64,000 bases of DNA. Origin: CAZPZZ01 sp964591245. GTDB taxonomy: Bacteria > Acidobacteriota > Vicinamibacteria > Vicinamibacterales > UBA8438. Of the stretch, positions 7,901-15,562 are shown one piece after another. Where the stretch lies: positions 3,903 to 67,902 of the forward strand of contig CAZPZZ010000005.1 in assembly GCA_964591245.1 (NCBI GenBank), given 5' to 3'. Position 1 is the first letter of the stretch; each line of letters begins with the position of its first letter. The translations under genes were made by a program, and so were the position numbers. The notes below the pieces were generated by a model. That model did no database searches, had not been told where the DNA came from, and saw nothing but the letters and a program-made list of their open reading frames with translations.

Positions 7901-9439
7901 ATGAAGCTGAGACGAATTATCGGATTGTGCGTCCTCGTACTCGGAGTGAATGGCTCAGGCGCCGCGGCCGTCGATGCGACGCTTGCGGATGCTGTTGAGC
8001 AACGGGATCACGCTCGTATCAAGGCATTGCTCAACACGGGGGTTGACGTCGACGTACCGCAGGTTGATGGTATGACGGCGCTGCACTGGGCGGTGTTCCA
8101 GGATGATGCGAAGATGGTGCGGGCGCTGGTCCACGCGGGCGCGAAGGTGGAGGTGAGTAACCTGTATGGGGTGTCGCCTCTCTCGGTGGCTGCGACCAAC
8201 GGAAACGCGGAGATCATCAAGACCCTCCTTGAAGCCGGGGCCGATGCCAATGCGTCGTTGCGTGGTGGGGAAACGGTGCTCATGACTGCGGCGCGCACCG
8301 GCAGCCTCGCTGCGGTCGATGCACTCATTACGGCCGGTGTCGATGTGAATGTTGTGGAGAGCCGGGGCCAAACCGCACTGATGTGGGCTGCCGCCGAGGG
8401 GCATTCGGCTGTTGTCGACGCGCTCGTTGCGGCGGATGCTGATGTGCACGCGAAGCTCAGTTCTGGATTCTCTCCTTTGTTTTTTGCCGTTCGGGAAGGC
8501 CATATCGACGTCGTCCGCGTGTTGCTCGGGAAAGGCCTTGACGTGAATGGCGTGCTGGAACGTGTCAAGGATGGGCCGGATGTTACGCAAAACAACGCGA
8601 CCTCCCGTCCGGTTGACGATGGGGTAAGCCCGTTGATCATGGCCGTGCGTAATGGTCATTTCGAGTTGGCTGTGGAGTTAATCAAAGAGGGCGCTGACCC
8701 AAACGATCGTCGTTCCGGTTTCTCTCCGCTACATACAATTTCGTGGGTACGTAAACCGGATGAAAGCGATCGGGGCGATCCAGCGCCCATCGGGTCTGGC
8801 AATCTGACGAGTCTCGCGTTTGTGCGTGCCCTCGTTGCCCTCGGTGCGGATCCGAACCTCCGATTGCACGAAGATGCGCCCCGGCAGCCCAATTCGGCGT
8901 CGAGCCTGGGTTCTGGCGGCGCCACGCCGTTCCTGTTGGCAGCCGACCGCGCAGATGCGACGTTGATGAAACAGCTACTAGACCTTGGTGCTGATCCATT
9001 CCTGGCGAATTTCGAAGGCAGCACACCATTGATGGCTGCCGCGGGCCTGGGGACGTCGGCACCGGAGGAAGAAGCCGGGACCGAGCCAGAGGCGCTGATT
9101 GCGACCAACTTCCTGCTTGATCTGGCTGCGGATGTCGATATGGTCAACGAGGTCGGGGATACAGCCATGCACGGCGCCGCTTACGGGAATTTCCCGACGG
9201 TCGTGCAACTGCTGTCCGACTATGGTGCAGACATCCAGGTGTGGAACCAGAAAAATGAGAAGGGCCGGACTCCTCTCTTCATTGCGGAGGGGTTCCGTGA
9301 TGGTCTGCCCAGACAATCCCTGGCGACGATCGATGCGATCACCATCCTCATGGACGGGGCTGGCGTGTCCACCGCCGGAGAGCGGCCGGTTCATCGGGAC
9401 CAGTACGAGCGCGTCCCTGAGCCTCCGCGGCAGCGGTAA
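7901..9439 (+). CDS. exported ankyrin-repeat protein
   Basis: The 512-residue protein has a signal peptide (about residues 1-24, ending GSGAAA) followed by ankyrin repeats of the form DGMTALHWAVFQDDAKMVRAL, GVSPLSVAATNGNAEIIKTL and GQTALMWAAAEGHSAVVDAL. About five canonical repeats cover residues 25-215. A looser run continues to about residue 490, interrupted by a non-repeat insert near 225-245 and another near 285-340. The start at 7901 is preferred over earlier in-frame ATGs because GAGG sits 6 bases upstream and the hydrophobic signal follows. Ankyrin repeats bind proteins, and this one would act in the periplasm. It follows the DUF1592/DUF1552 pair, so a scaffold role for that pair is possible but unproven. 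Confidence 0.9.
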   Translation: MKLRRIIGLCVLVLGVNGSGAAAVDATLADAVEQRDHARIKALLNTGVDVDVPQVDGMTALHWAVFQDDAKMVRALVHAGAKVEVSNLYGVSPLSVAATNGNAEIIKTLLEAGADANASLRGGETVLMTAARTGSLAAVDALITAGVDVNVVESRGQTALMWAAAEGHSAVVDALVAADADVHAKLSSGFSPLFFAVREGHIDVVRVLLGKGLDVNGVLERVKDGPDVTQNNATSRPVDDGVSPLIMAVRNGHFELAVELIKEGADPNDRRSGFSPLHTISWVRKPDESDRGDPAPIGSGNLTSLAFVRALVALGADPNLRLHEDAPRQPNSASSLGSGGATPFLLAADRADATLMKQLLDLGADPFLANFEGSTPLMAAAGLGTSAPEEEAGTEPEALIATNFLLDLAADVDMVNEVGDTAMHGAAYGNFPTVVQLLSDYGADIQVWNQKNEKGRTPLFIAEGFRDGLPRQSLATIDAITILMDGAGVSTAGERPVHRDQYERVPEPPRQR

Positions 9440-9812
9440 CGGGTGGTGGCCCGTGGCGAGGTCCCCGGTCTTTCTACGGGGGGAAGCCCCGGGCCGAAAC
9501 CGTCGGCGCGGCGTATTTGGAATGTGGTCTCAATGCATTGAAAAGGGTCGGCGCTTGAGAAAACCCTGACGACGCAACAAAACGTCTATATCAATCAGAT
9601 ACAGAAAACCTACAGGCTTAACAGCTTGTAGGTTTTTTTGTTTTATAGCCTTATTTTCAGAATTGTTTAACGCTTCTCTATTATCAGTAAAGAGTCCAAG
9701 ACGTTTAATTGCTGGATGTTCCGTGCCAGATTTCGTTACGGCTTCTTTATTGAAATCAAAGACTCGTCATGCTGCCTATTGCAGAAGCTCATAAAGTTCT
9801 CATCCCCGGTTA
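9440..9812. other. gene-free, increasingly AT-rich stretch
   Basis: This lies between the end of the ankyrin gene and the end of the TPR-like gene on the other strand. Base composition drops sharply after about 9560, from the GC-rich norm to AT-rich sequence that continues to about 10260. Apart from the terminator at 9604-9640 I see no feature. Confidence 0.55.
9604..9640 (+). terminator. intrinsic terminator
   Basis: AACCTACA (9607-9614) pairs exactly with TGTAGGTT (9627-9634), with an inner GC pair, and the stem runs into seven T residues (9633-9639). A run of four A residues on the 5' side gives a weaker U-run on the opposite strand, so it may work both ways. It lies 165 bases past the ankyrin stop. 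Confidence 0.85.
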
Positions 9813-10187
9813 TTAGAGCACCCTATCTAGGTCTATCACACGTTTATCTCTCTGTTTTCTTCGCGCGCCTTCGAGACATTTAGTGAACTCGTTGTCACGC
9901 TGTTGGGTTTCCTTTGACTCCTCGACGTCTGGCAGCAGATTAGCCAGGCTGTTGGCAACCCTCTTATCATCCGTGGCTAGCCCTTCCGCGTTTCGACAGG
10001 TCTCGATAGCATCTCCGTATTCCCCGAGATGGATCTGGATCTGCGCTACAGTTACAACCGCATCTAGTTTGTCTGGAACTAAGGTGCTTACTTTGTGAAG
10101 AATGTCTAAGGCCTCGTCATAGCGGTTCAGCGATGCGAGTCTTTGAGCCTCCGCAAGAAATTCAATTGAATCTATGGGCGGTGACAT
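9813..10187 (-). CDS. small TPR-like protein
   Basis: The 124-residue protein has no signal peptide. Residues about 8-75 form two helical-pair repeats in the TPR pattern (FLAEAQRLASLNRYDEALDI, then AQIQIHLGEYGDAIETCRNA). A charged tail follows, rich in Lys, Arg, Asp and Glu. TPR units mediate protein contacts; no partner is evident. It sits in the AT-rich patch, with codon choice less GC-biased than its neighbours, and has no ribosome-binding site before the ATG at 10187. It could be a recent acquisition. That the frame is real rests on the repeat pattern only. Confidence 0.6.
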   Translation of the reverse strand: MSPPIDSIEFLAEAQRLASLNRYDEALDILHKVSTLVPDKLDAVVTVAQIQIHLGEYGDAIETCRNAEGLATDDKRVANSLANLLPDVEESKETQQRDNEFTKCLEGARRKQRDKRVIDLDRVL

Positions 10188-10463
10188 CGCGGTGTGAATA
10201 CTTTTGTATTTGACTCACTCTTTATTTTCTTAAATATTTTGCAATTGCGTTTAAGTTAAACACTAACGCCGAGCCCCGGTGGGCGCGGCATGGGTAACGC
10301 TAACGAGGGCCCGACGCCGTTCGCCGGTAACGCGCTAACCGCCCGCTCGCCCGCCATCCCCATCTCGTCGCGGGCGTGCGCGTGACCCACTGACCCGAAG
10401 CCTCCACGGCGCGCCGCGTGGAACAGCCTCGAGCCAGAGGGCGACCGTCAAATTATTGACAAT
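10188..10463. other. gene-free junction between AT-rich and GC-rich DNA
   Basis: Composition changes abruptly at about 10262. An imperfect dyad (GAATAC, TTTT, GTATTT) lies near 10195-10212 and a perfect one (GTTTAA, G, TTAAAC) at 10249-10261, right at the boundary. The following 180 bases are very GC-rich with short repeats of GTAACG and CTAAC. No gene is recognisable. Confidence 0.45.
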
Positions 10464-10835
10464 TCAGGAGCCAGCGGACTCGCCGAAGATGGTGACCCCG
10501 TCGGGATTCTCACCAACGTCTGCGACATTTGCCCGTATCCATGCCAGCGCCGCGATCTGATCGAGCGTGACGTAATCGTCCGACGCCCCGTGGTCCGACT
10601 CAGCCCGCAGCGATGCGGGCGCGAGATAGTCCAAGGCACCAAGGCGGGAGTTGATGGTCACCAAAACCACACCACGGCCAGCCAGGGCTGCGCCGCCATA
10701 GGCAATATCCGCGCTGTTACCTAGACCGAATCTCGCCATGGATCCACACCAATACCGGCACCAGAGCCCAGGAAACGGCTGCGGTCCAGGCGGTGAGGTA
10801 AAGACAGGCCCCTGGCATCGCCTCAACTCCGGCAT
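10464..10835 (-). pseudogene. remnant of a type-B carboxylesterase, frameshifted and truncated
   Basis: Two different minus-strand frames carry successive pieces of the carboxylesterase type-B fold. Around 10735-10815 one frame reads ACLYLTAWTAA and then LVPVLVWIHG, the conserved beta-strand and oxyanion-loop region. That frame stops soon after. The adjacent frame continues with GGAALAGRGVVLVTINSRLG, LDQIAALAWIRANVADVG and the nucleophile elbow GESAGS, then hits TGA at 10464-10466. A functional enzyme needs about 500 residues, with the acid and histidine residues downstream; these are absent. I infer a single frameshift plus loss of both ends. It borders the AT-rich patch, suggesting that an insertion or deletion destroyed the gene. 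Confidence 0.85.
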
Positions 10836-10854
10836 CGAAGAAGCCAGCTTCTCA

Positions 10855-10882
10855 TTGACACCTTGATTACTTCCCGTATAAT
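10855..10882 (+). promoter_or_regulatory. consensus sigma-70 promoter with overlapping palindrome
   Basis: TTGACA (10855-10860) and TATAAT (10877-10882) match consensus at all twelve positions, spaced by 16 bases. A dyad, TTGATTA (10863-10869) and TAATCAA (10879-10885), covers the spacer and the -10 box and could be a repressor site. The predicted start near 10889 gives a leader of about 210 bases before the ATG at 11101. The leader includes a small hairpin and a run of six T residues near 10952. Confidence 0.8.
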
Positions 10883-11100
10883 CAATCTGGGCGCTAGGTC
10901 AAGCCCATCCTTCCTTGCCTGATCGGCTATTCCCAGAGCCGGTTGAACGATTTTTTGTGTTCGTGTAACTGGGGATTAGTGCTTACAGAAGCTGCCAGCG
11001 CGCGGCATTGTGCACCGGCGACGGGATGCCCGGAGTCGGCTACCTCTCCGTTTGCGCTCTCTTCAGCGCTTCATGCCAGGCGTTTATTCAAGGAGTAGTT

Positions 11101-13851
11101 ATGCAGAGACATCGAGGACGGCTAGCCCGTACGACCACCTCGCGTCCACCGTTTGCGCTGAGTCTGGGCCTCCTGCTTGGGTTGTTTGCAGTTGTAGGTG
11201 CCGTGACCGCCGAACTTCAAGCAGGAAACACCACGTATCAGTGGCATGGCGAGCTGGTCTCGCTCAGTGATGACCCCGATGGGATGGCCCTCACGGCGAC
11301 GTCGCGAGTGGTGACAGCCTCCGCACTCGCACACGTGGAGGGATTGAACGCGGGCGATCCGATCGTGATTACCTGGTCAGGTTTTGGAGACCGTGCGAAC
11401 GGTATCCGATCTATTGCAGCCGATGATGGGTCCGGCTTTAGCCCGCGCGACAGCTTCCGTCTGCGGGCGACCTTCGTTGAAGCAGATCTTCCCGGTCAAC
11501 AGCTCACGTTCAAGGTGACCGGGAGCGCACGGCATTTGGCGTCGGTTCATCGTTTGACCAGCGGGCTCTGGGCAACGGTGACCTCGCCACACCGGCCATC
11601 GCATGGGCCGACCGCGGTCCAGGCGGTTGAGGCGTATGCGCCGACCGGTGGTCAGCGCCAGGCGCGGATGGGGCCACCGGATGGTGCAACGTATCAGTGG
11701 AGCGGCGAACTGGTGTCCCTTGTTGAGGCTCATGGGAGACCGGCGTTGTGGCTCAAATCGAGAATGGCTTCAGCAGATGCGCTTGGCGGCGCCAATCTGA
11801 GTGCTGGAGATCCTATTCTGATTACCTGGTCTGGCTACAACCGGTCTGCTGATAGCATTCGCCGCGTCGCACGGGACGACGGGTCAGGCTTGTGGGGGAG
11901 TGACCGGCTCTTGCTGCGTGCGGCCTTTGTCGGTGTGTCCGGTAGTTATCTGACATATGTCGTACAGCCATCGGAGGAGAGCCTCGACACGCTGCGTTCG
12001 CTGCGTCGTGGGATGTGGGCGACCGGGACGTCACCCCATCGTCCGGATGCGGAGATGGCCGAGGTGGTCGACGTCGCGGCTTTTACCTCGACGATGGCAA
12101 GAGCTGGAGGTGCGGCACCTGCCGCTGGCGATACGTATCGCTGGGCGACCGAACTCGTTTCGCTCGACGACAGCGGTCGGGCGCTCTCCGTTCGTTCACG
12201 TCTCGTGACGTCCGAGGCACGAGCGGCGGTCGACGGTCTCGAGTCTGGTGACGCCATTCTCATCACCTGGTCTGGCTCAAAGAGCTGGGCGGATGGTATT
12301 CGCTCCGTTTCGGCGGACGACCGCTCTGGCTTCTGGGGCAGTGACCGGTTGCTTCTGAAGGCGACGTTTGTCGCCGCTGACCCGGCACGTCAATACATGA
12401 CATTTACGGTGCCGCCACCGGCGGCTGGGGTTGGCACGTTGCGCGGCCTCGCGCGTGGAGCCTGGGCTACGCTGACGTCACCCCATCGTCCAGACGCTGC
12501 CATGCCGGTTGCTGGTGTCGAGAGCTTCGTGGCCACGCCAGCCCAGCGTGCGGGGGTGAGTCCGACAGCTGATGACCAGTATCAGTGGCACGCTGAACTC
12601 GTGGCGCTGAACCAGGCGGATCGCAAGCTGACGGTCAAAGCACGTGTGGTCTCACAGCGAGGCTTGGCGGGCGCCGCCGATCTGCAGGAGGGTGACTCGA
12701 TCATCATTGCTTGGTCTGGAGTCGAGGACCGAGCGGATGGAATTCGCGCCGTCGCACGTAACGATGGTTCTGGCTTCTGGGGAAGCGACCGACTGCTGCT
12801 GACGGCTGAGTTCGAGGCACTTACGGGTCAATATTTGACCTTTACGGTGACGCCGCCGCAGGAGAGTCTGGCCATGGTTCAGACCCTGACGCAGGGCAGC
12901 TGGGCGACGTTGTCGAGTCCGCATCTTCCAAGTGCAGGTATGCCGGTGACGGGCGTCCAGGCCTACGCCGGACAGACGATGCCGAGGCAGGCTGGACCGA
13001 GCCCTCGGGCAGGTGAACTCTATAGCTGGAACGGTGAGCTGGTATCGCTGAGCCAGGGTGAGAGCACCGGCACATTGACCGTCACGTCGCGAATCGTGAC
13101 CCCGGAAGGTCTGTCTGGAGCTGCCGATCTCGACTCGGGCGATCCGATACTTATCACCTGGTCTGGCTTCGAGAATCGAGCCAGCGGCATTCGTGCGGTG
13201 GCGAGAGACAACGGCTCTGGCCTTTGGGGCAGTGATCGTTTCTTGCTCCAGGCCGAGTTCGTCAAAATCGAGGGCCAGTTCCTGACGTTTACGGTACGGC
13301 CGCCATCCGACAGCCTTGCTGCAGTACGCACACTGACGGCTGGAGCGTGGACGACGGTGATGTCACGCCACCGGCCATCAGAAGACGTCGATGCTGTCGA
13401 GTCTGTTGATGCGTTCGATCCAGCTCGCCGAGCGAAGCGGTATGTCTGGGGCGGTGAACTTCTCTCTGTTGACGAAGCCAGTCGGACGCTGGAAGTATCT
13501 GCACCCGTTGAGGAACACGTCTTCCGCTATGCCGACCGGTTTACCGAGGGTGATGAGGTCATGTTGATTTGGGCGCCTCGCCCCGGTGGTTACGAGGTGC
13601 AGGGCATCCGTTACCTGGAGCTTCGTGCAGAGTCCAGTCTGCGTCACGGGTACGTGTTGCCGGCGACCTTTGTTGCTGCGGATGAGGAGAACGGTCGGAT
13701 GAGGTTGCAGGCGACGGTGCCGCAACGGACGGTCGAGCGACTCTCGGGACTGGAGCCTGGTTCGTGGATTGAGGTGACCTCGTTATTCGATCAGTCGGGA
13801 GAGACCGCGGCCGTTTTGGGAGTGCGAGCATTAACCCATGAGGTGAACTAA
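11101..13851 (+). CDS. exported protein of six tandem ~145-residue modules
   Basis: The 916-residue protein begins with a basic N-region and a hydrophobic signal segment (about residues 20-40). It consists thereafter of six consecutive modules starting near residues 45, 197, 345, 493, 640 and 780. Each module runs in the same order: YQWxGELVSL, GDPIxITWSG, ADGIRxVxxDDGSG, WGSDRLLLxAxF, LTFTV, and GxWATxTSPHRP. The sixth lacks the GSDRLLL motif. I recognise no named domain; the alternating hydrophobic pattern suggests beta-rich modules. Start ATG 11101 has AAGGAG about 7 bases upstream; the frame is open further 5' but without a better start. It is a single-gene unit between its own promoter and a terminator. 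Function unknown. Confidence 0.88.
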   Translation: MQRHRGRLARTTTSRPPFALSLGLLLGLFAVVGAVTAELQAGNTTYQWHGELVSLSDDPDGMALTATSRVVTASALAHVEGLNAGDPIVITWSGFGDRANGIRSIAADDGSGFSPRDSFRLRATFVEADLPGQQLTFKVTGSARHLASVHRLTSGLWATVTSPHRPSHGPTAVQAVEAYAPTGGQRQARMGPPDGATYQWSGELVSLVEAHGRPALWLKSRMASADALGGANLSAGDPILITWSGYNRSADSIRRVARDDGSGLWGSDRLLLRAAFVGVSGSYLTYVVQPSEESLDTLRSLRRGMWATGTSPHRPDAEMAEVVDVAAFTSTMARAGGAAPAAGDTYRWATELVSLDDSGRALSVRSRLVTSEARAAVDGLESGDAILITWSGSKSWADGIRSVSADDRSGFWGSDRLLLKATFVAADPARQYMTFTVPPPAAGVGTLRGLARGAWATLTSPHRPDAAMPVAGVESFVATPAQRAGVSPTADDQYQWHAELVALNQADRKLTVKARVVSQRGLAGAADLQEGDSIIIAWSGVEDRADGIRAVARNDGSGFWGSDRLLLTAEFEALTGQYLTFTVTPPQESLAMVQTLTQGSWATLSSPHLPSAGMPVTGVQAYAGQTMPRQAGPSPRAGELYSWNGELVSLSQGESTGTLTVTSRIVTPEGLSGAADLDSGDPILITWSGFENRASGIRAVARDNGSGLWGSDRFLLQAEFVKIEGQFLTFTVRPPSDSLAAVRTLTAGAWTTVMSRHRPSEDVDAVESVDAFDPARRAKRYVWGGELLSVDEASRTLEVSAPVEEHVFRYADRFTEGDEVMLIWAPRPGGYEVQGIRYLELRAESSLRHGYVLPATFVAADEENGRMRLQATVPQRTVERLSGLEPGSWIEVTSLFDQSGETAAVLGVRALTHEVN
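11233..13848 (+). repeat. six in-frame tandem coding repeats of 420-456 bases
   Basis: Module starts at 11233, 11689, 12133, 12577, 13018 and 13438 give periods of 456, 444, 444, 441 and 420 bases. Modules 2-5 are most alike, with near-identical blocks such as GGCAGTGACCG and ACCTGGTCTGGC recurring. Modules 1 and 6 are the most diverged, the usual pattern for expansion from the middle of an array. Confidence 0.85.
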
Positions 13852-13897
13852 ACGGCGGAGGGGCTTCGTCCCCTGATAGGTCGCGAGAATCGCGTAT

Positions 13898-13943
13898 GGG
13901 CGAGGGGCGGACCACCGGGTCCATCCTTCGCCCTTTTCTTTTG
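13898..13943 (+). terminator. intrinsic terminator of the six-module gene
   Basis: GGGCGAGG pairs with CCTTCGCCC with one bulge, the inner segment GGACC pairs with GGTCC, and TTTTCTTTT follows directly. It lies 47 bases past the stop, just before the convergent pirin gene. Confidence 0.8.
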
Positions 13944-13951
13944 TCCTGAGG

Positions 13952-14851
13952 TTAACGAATGAATGTACCGTTCTGCAGTTCGGCAAACGCCTGACGTAGC
14001 TCTTCCTGCGTATTCATCACAATCGGGCCGCGCCACGCGACCGGCTCTGCGAACGGATGGCCTGAAATGAGCAGAAACTTGATTCCTTCTGGACCGGTCT
14101 GCACGACGATTTCATCCCCACCATCGAATAGGATGAGTGACCGATTCATCACCGGAGCGGCCGATGCGTGCCCACGTGATCCCAGCTCTTCTGTGGCGAT
14201 CGGGCGAGGCCTTGAGGCATCGCGAAAGTGGCCAGTCCCTGCGAACACGTAGGCGAATGCGTGTCGTGGAGACTCAACGGGCAGCCGTTTCGTCGTCTCT
14301 GGTGGGACCCAGACGTCGAGATATCGAGGGTCGGCGGCAATGCCATCGACCGGGCCTGTCTGTCCCCAATAACTTCCGCATATGATTCGGATGCGGGTTC
14401 CGTCGTCGTCGACGACAGAGGGAATCTCGTGTGCGGTGACGTCCTGGTACCTCGGTGCCGTCATCTTTAAGGATGACGGAAGATTGGCCCAGAGCTGGAA
14501 GCCGTGCATCCGACCTCGGGCATCCCCTTGTGGCATTTCTTGATGCAAGATACCGCGTCCTGCCGTCATCCACTGAACATCTCCATTGTTCAGCATTCCA
14601 CGGTTGCCGAGACTGTCTCCATGAGCAATTGAGCCTGCGAGAACATACGTGATCGTTTCGATTCCTCGATGCGGGTGCCACGGAAACCCTTTCTGGTAAT
14701 CATTAGGGTCTTCGTTCCGGAAATCATCCAGGAGTAGAAACGGATCGAACTCGTGCGCACCGTGAAATCCGAACGCCCGGTGGAGTTTCACACCTGCGCC
14801 CTCGAGCGCCGGTTGCGATTGGCTTACGTGCTTGATTGGCCGAATGGACAT
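13952..14851 (-). CDS. pirin-family protein
   Basis: This 299-residue bicupin has the pirin metal site in the N-terminal cupin: FPWHPHRGIETITY supplies His59 and His61, and ILHQEMPQ supplies His103 and Glu105, as in characterised pirins. Other family blocks are FDPFLLLDDF, WMTAGRGI and MHGFQLWANLP. Bacterial pirins act in the cytosol, some as quercetin dioxygenases and others in regulating metabolism; the role here cannot be told from sequence. I use the ATG at 14851. An in-frame TTG at 14878 would add nine residues but has no ribosome-binding site. It stands alone, convergent with the six-module gene. Confidence 0.93.
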   Translation of the reverse strand: MSIRPIKHVSQSQPALEGAGVKLHRAFGFHGAHEFDPFLLLDDFRNEDPNDYQKGFPWHPHRGIETITYVLAGSIAHGDSLGNRGMLNNGDVQWMTAGRGILHQEMPQGDARGRMHGFQLWANLPSSLKMTAPRYQDVTAHEIPSVVDDDGTRIRIICGSYWGQTGPVDGIAADPRYLDVWVPPETTKRLPVESPRHAFAYVFAGTGHFRDASRPRPIATEELGSRGHASAAPVMNRSLILFDGGDEIVVQTGPEGIKFLLISGHPFAEPVAWRGPIVMNTQEELRQAFAELQNGTFIR

Positions 14852-15562
14852 GGGTGCGTTCACTTGGGTCAAGGTCAACGGCTACACGTCGCGCTGTCGC
14901 CGTACCTCAATGACGGGTATTTCCACGGCGCGTCGGCGAGGTCTGGCCGGTCCTTGTGTCGTCGACGTGTAACGCCGCCACTCTCATGTTGGGCGAGCCA
15001 CGGGTCCGCAGCCGTGGTGGGGCCCGTGCGTGTGGAACACACGGGCCAGTGGTCCCAAGGAACACCCAGACATTCTGGACCTTACTACGGAAAAATCCAA
15101 AACTTGAAATCGTGTGTTCCTATACAGGACACGTCAGGGGATATGCGGGAGAGTGGCATCGTGTGTACGCCCGTTATAAGAGGTTTTGAAGATTCTTCTT
15201 AAGCCACGTGTTTGTATTTAGTTAAGTCGTATTTCTTAAAATTTTTGGCTATCACGTGCCTTGGTACCGAGCTTGCCAATCTTCGTTGTGTGTGACTTTG
15301 AGTGTTCCCGCCGGATCTACAGGGTGGACGGAACATGACTATGCGCAGCAATCGTTTGATCGGCAGGGTTGGTCCCGCACCGTGGAACGCGCGCGCACCC
15401 TGGTTACGCGCTGTCGTGCTCAGGGCAGAACGTATGACCTGTTCTCGGAGGGTGTGGAATCGATGTGTTCGATCTACCTGCCATCGGTGTCACTGAGATG
15501 TCCTCGTCTGGGGGCTCCGCGGTCGGCCTATTTGGTCTGTTCTTAGCGATTAGAGCGGCGTC
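14852..15562. other. gene-free stretch, 711 bases
   Basis: This separates the divergent pirin and HD-GYP genes. The open frames at 14956-15189 and 15256-15546 have no family likeness, no ribosome-binding site and odd composition. A perfect 8-bp hairpin (GGCCCGTG 15021-15028, CACGGGCC 15040-15047) is present without a U-run. An AT-rich segment at about 15180-15250 is the likeliest promoter region, but no clear pair of boxes can be set. Confidence 0.5.

Noticed and set aside
7955..8659. 234-codon minus-strand frame across the ankyrin gene
   Set aside because: It is a periodic shadow of the ankyrin repeats.
10262..10440. Integron attC-like site suggested by repeated TAAC/GTAACG blocks
   Set aside because: No paired R and L core sites with the needed spacing, and no integrase or cassette array nearby.
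15256..15546. 96-codon plus-strand frame before the HD-GYP gene
   Set aside because: No ribosome-binding site, no family, atypical residue use.
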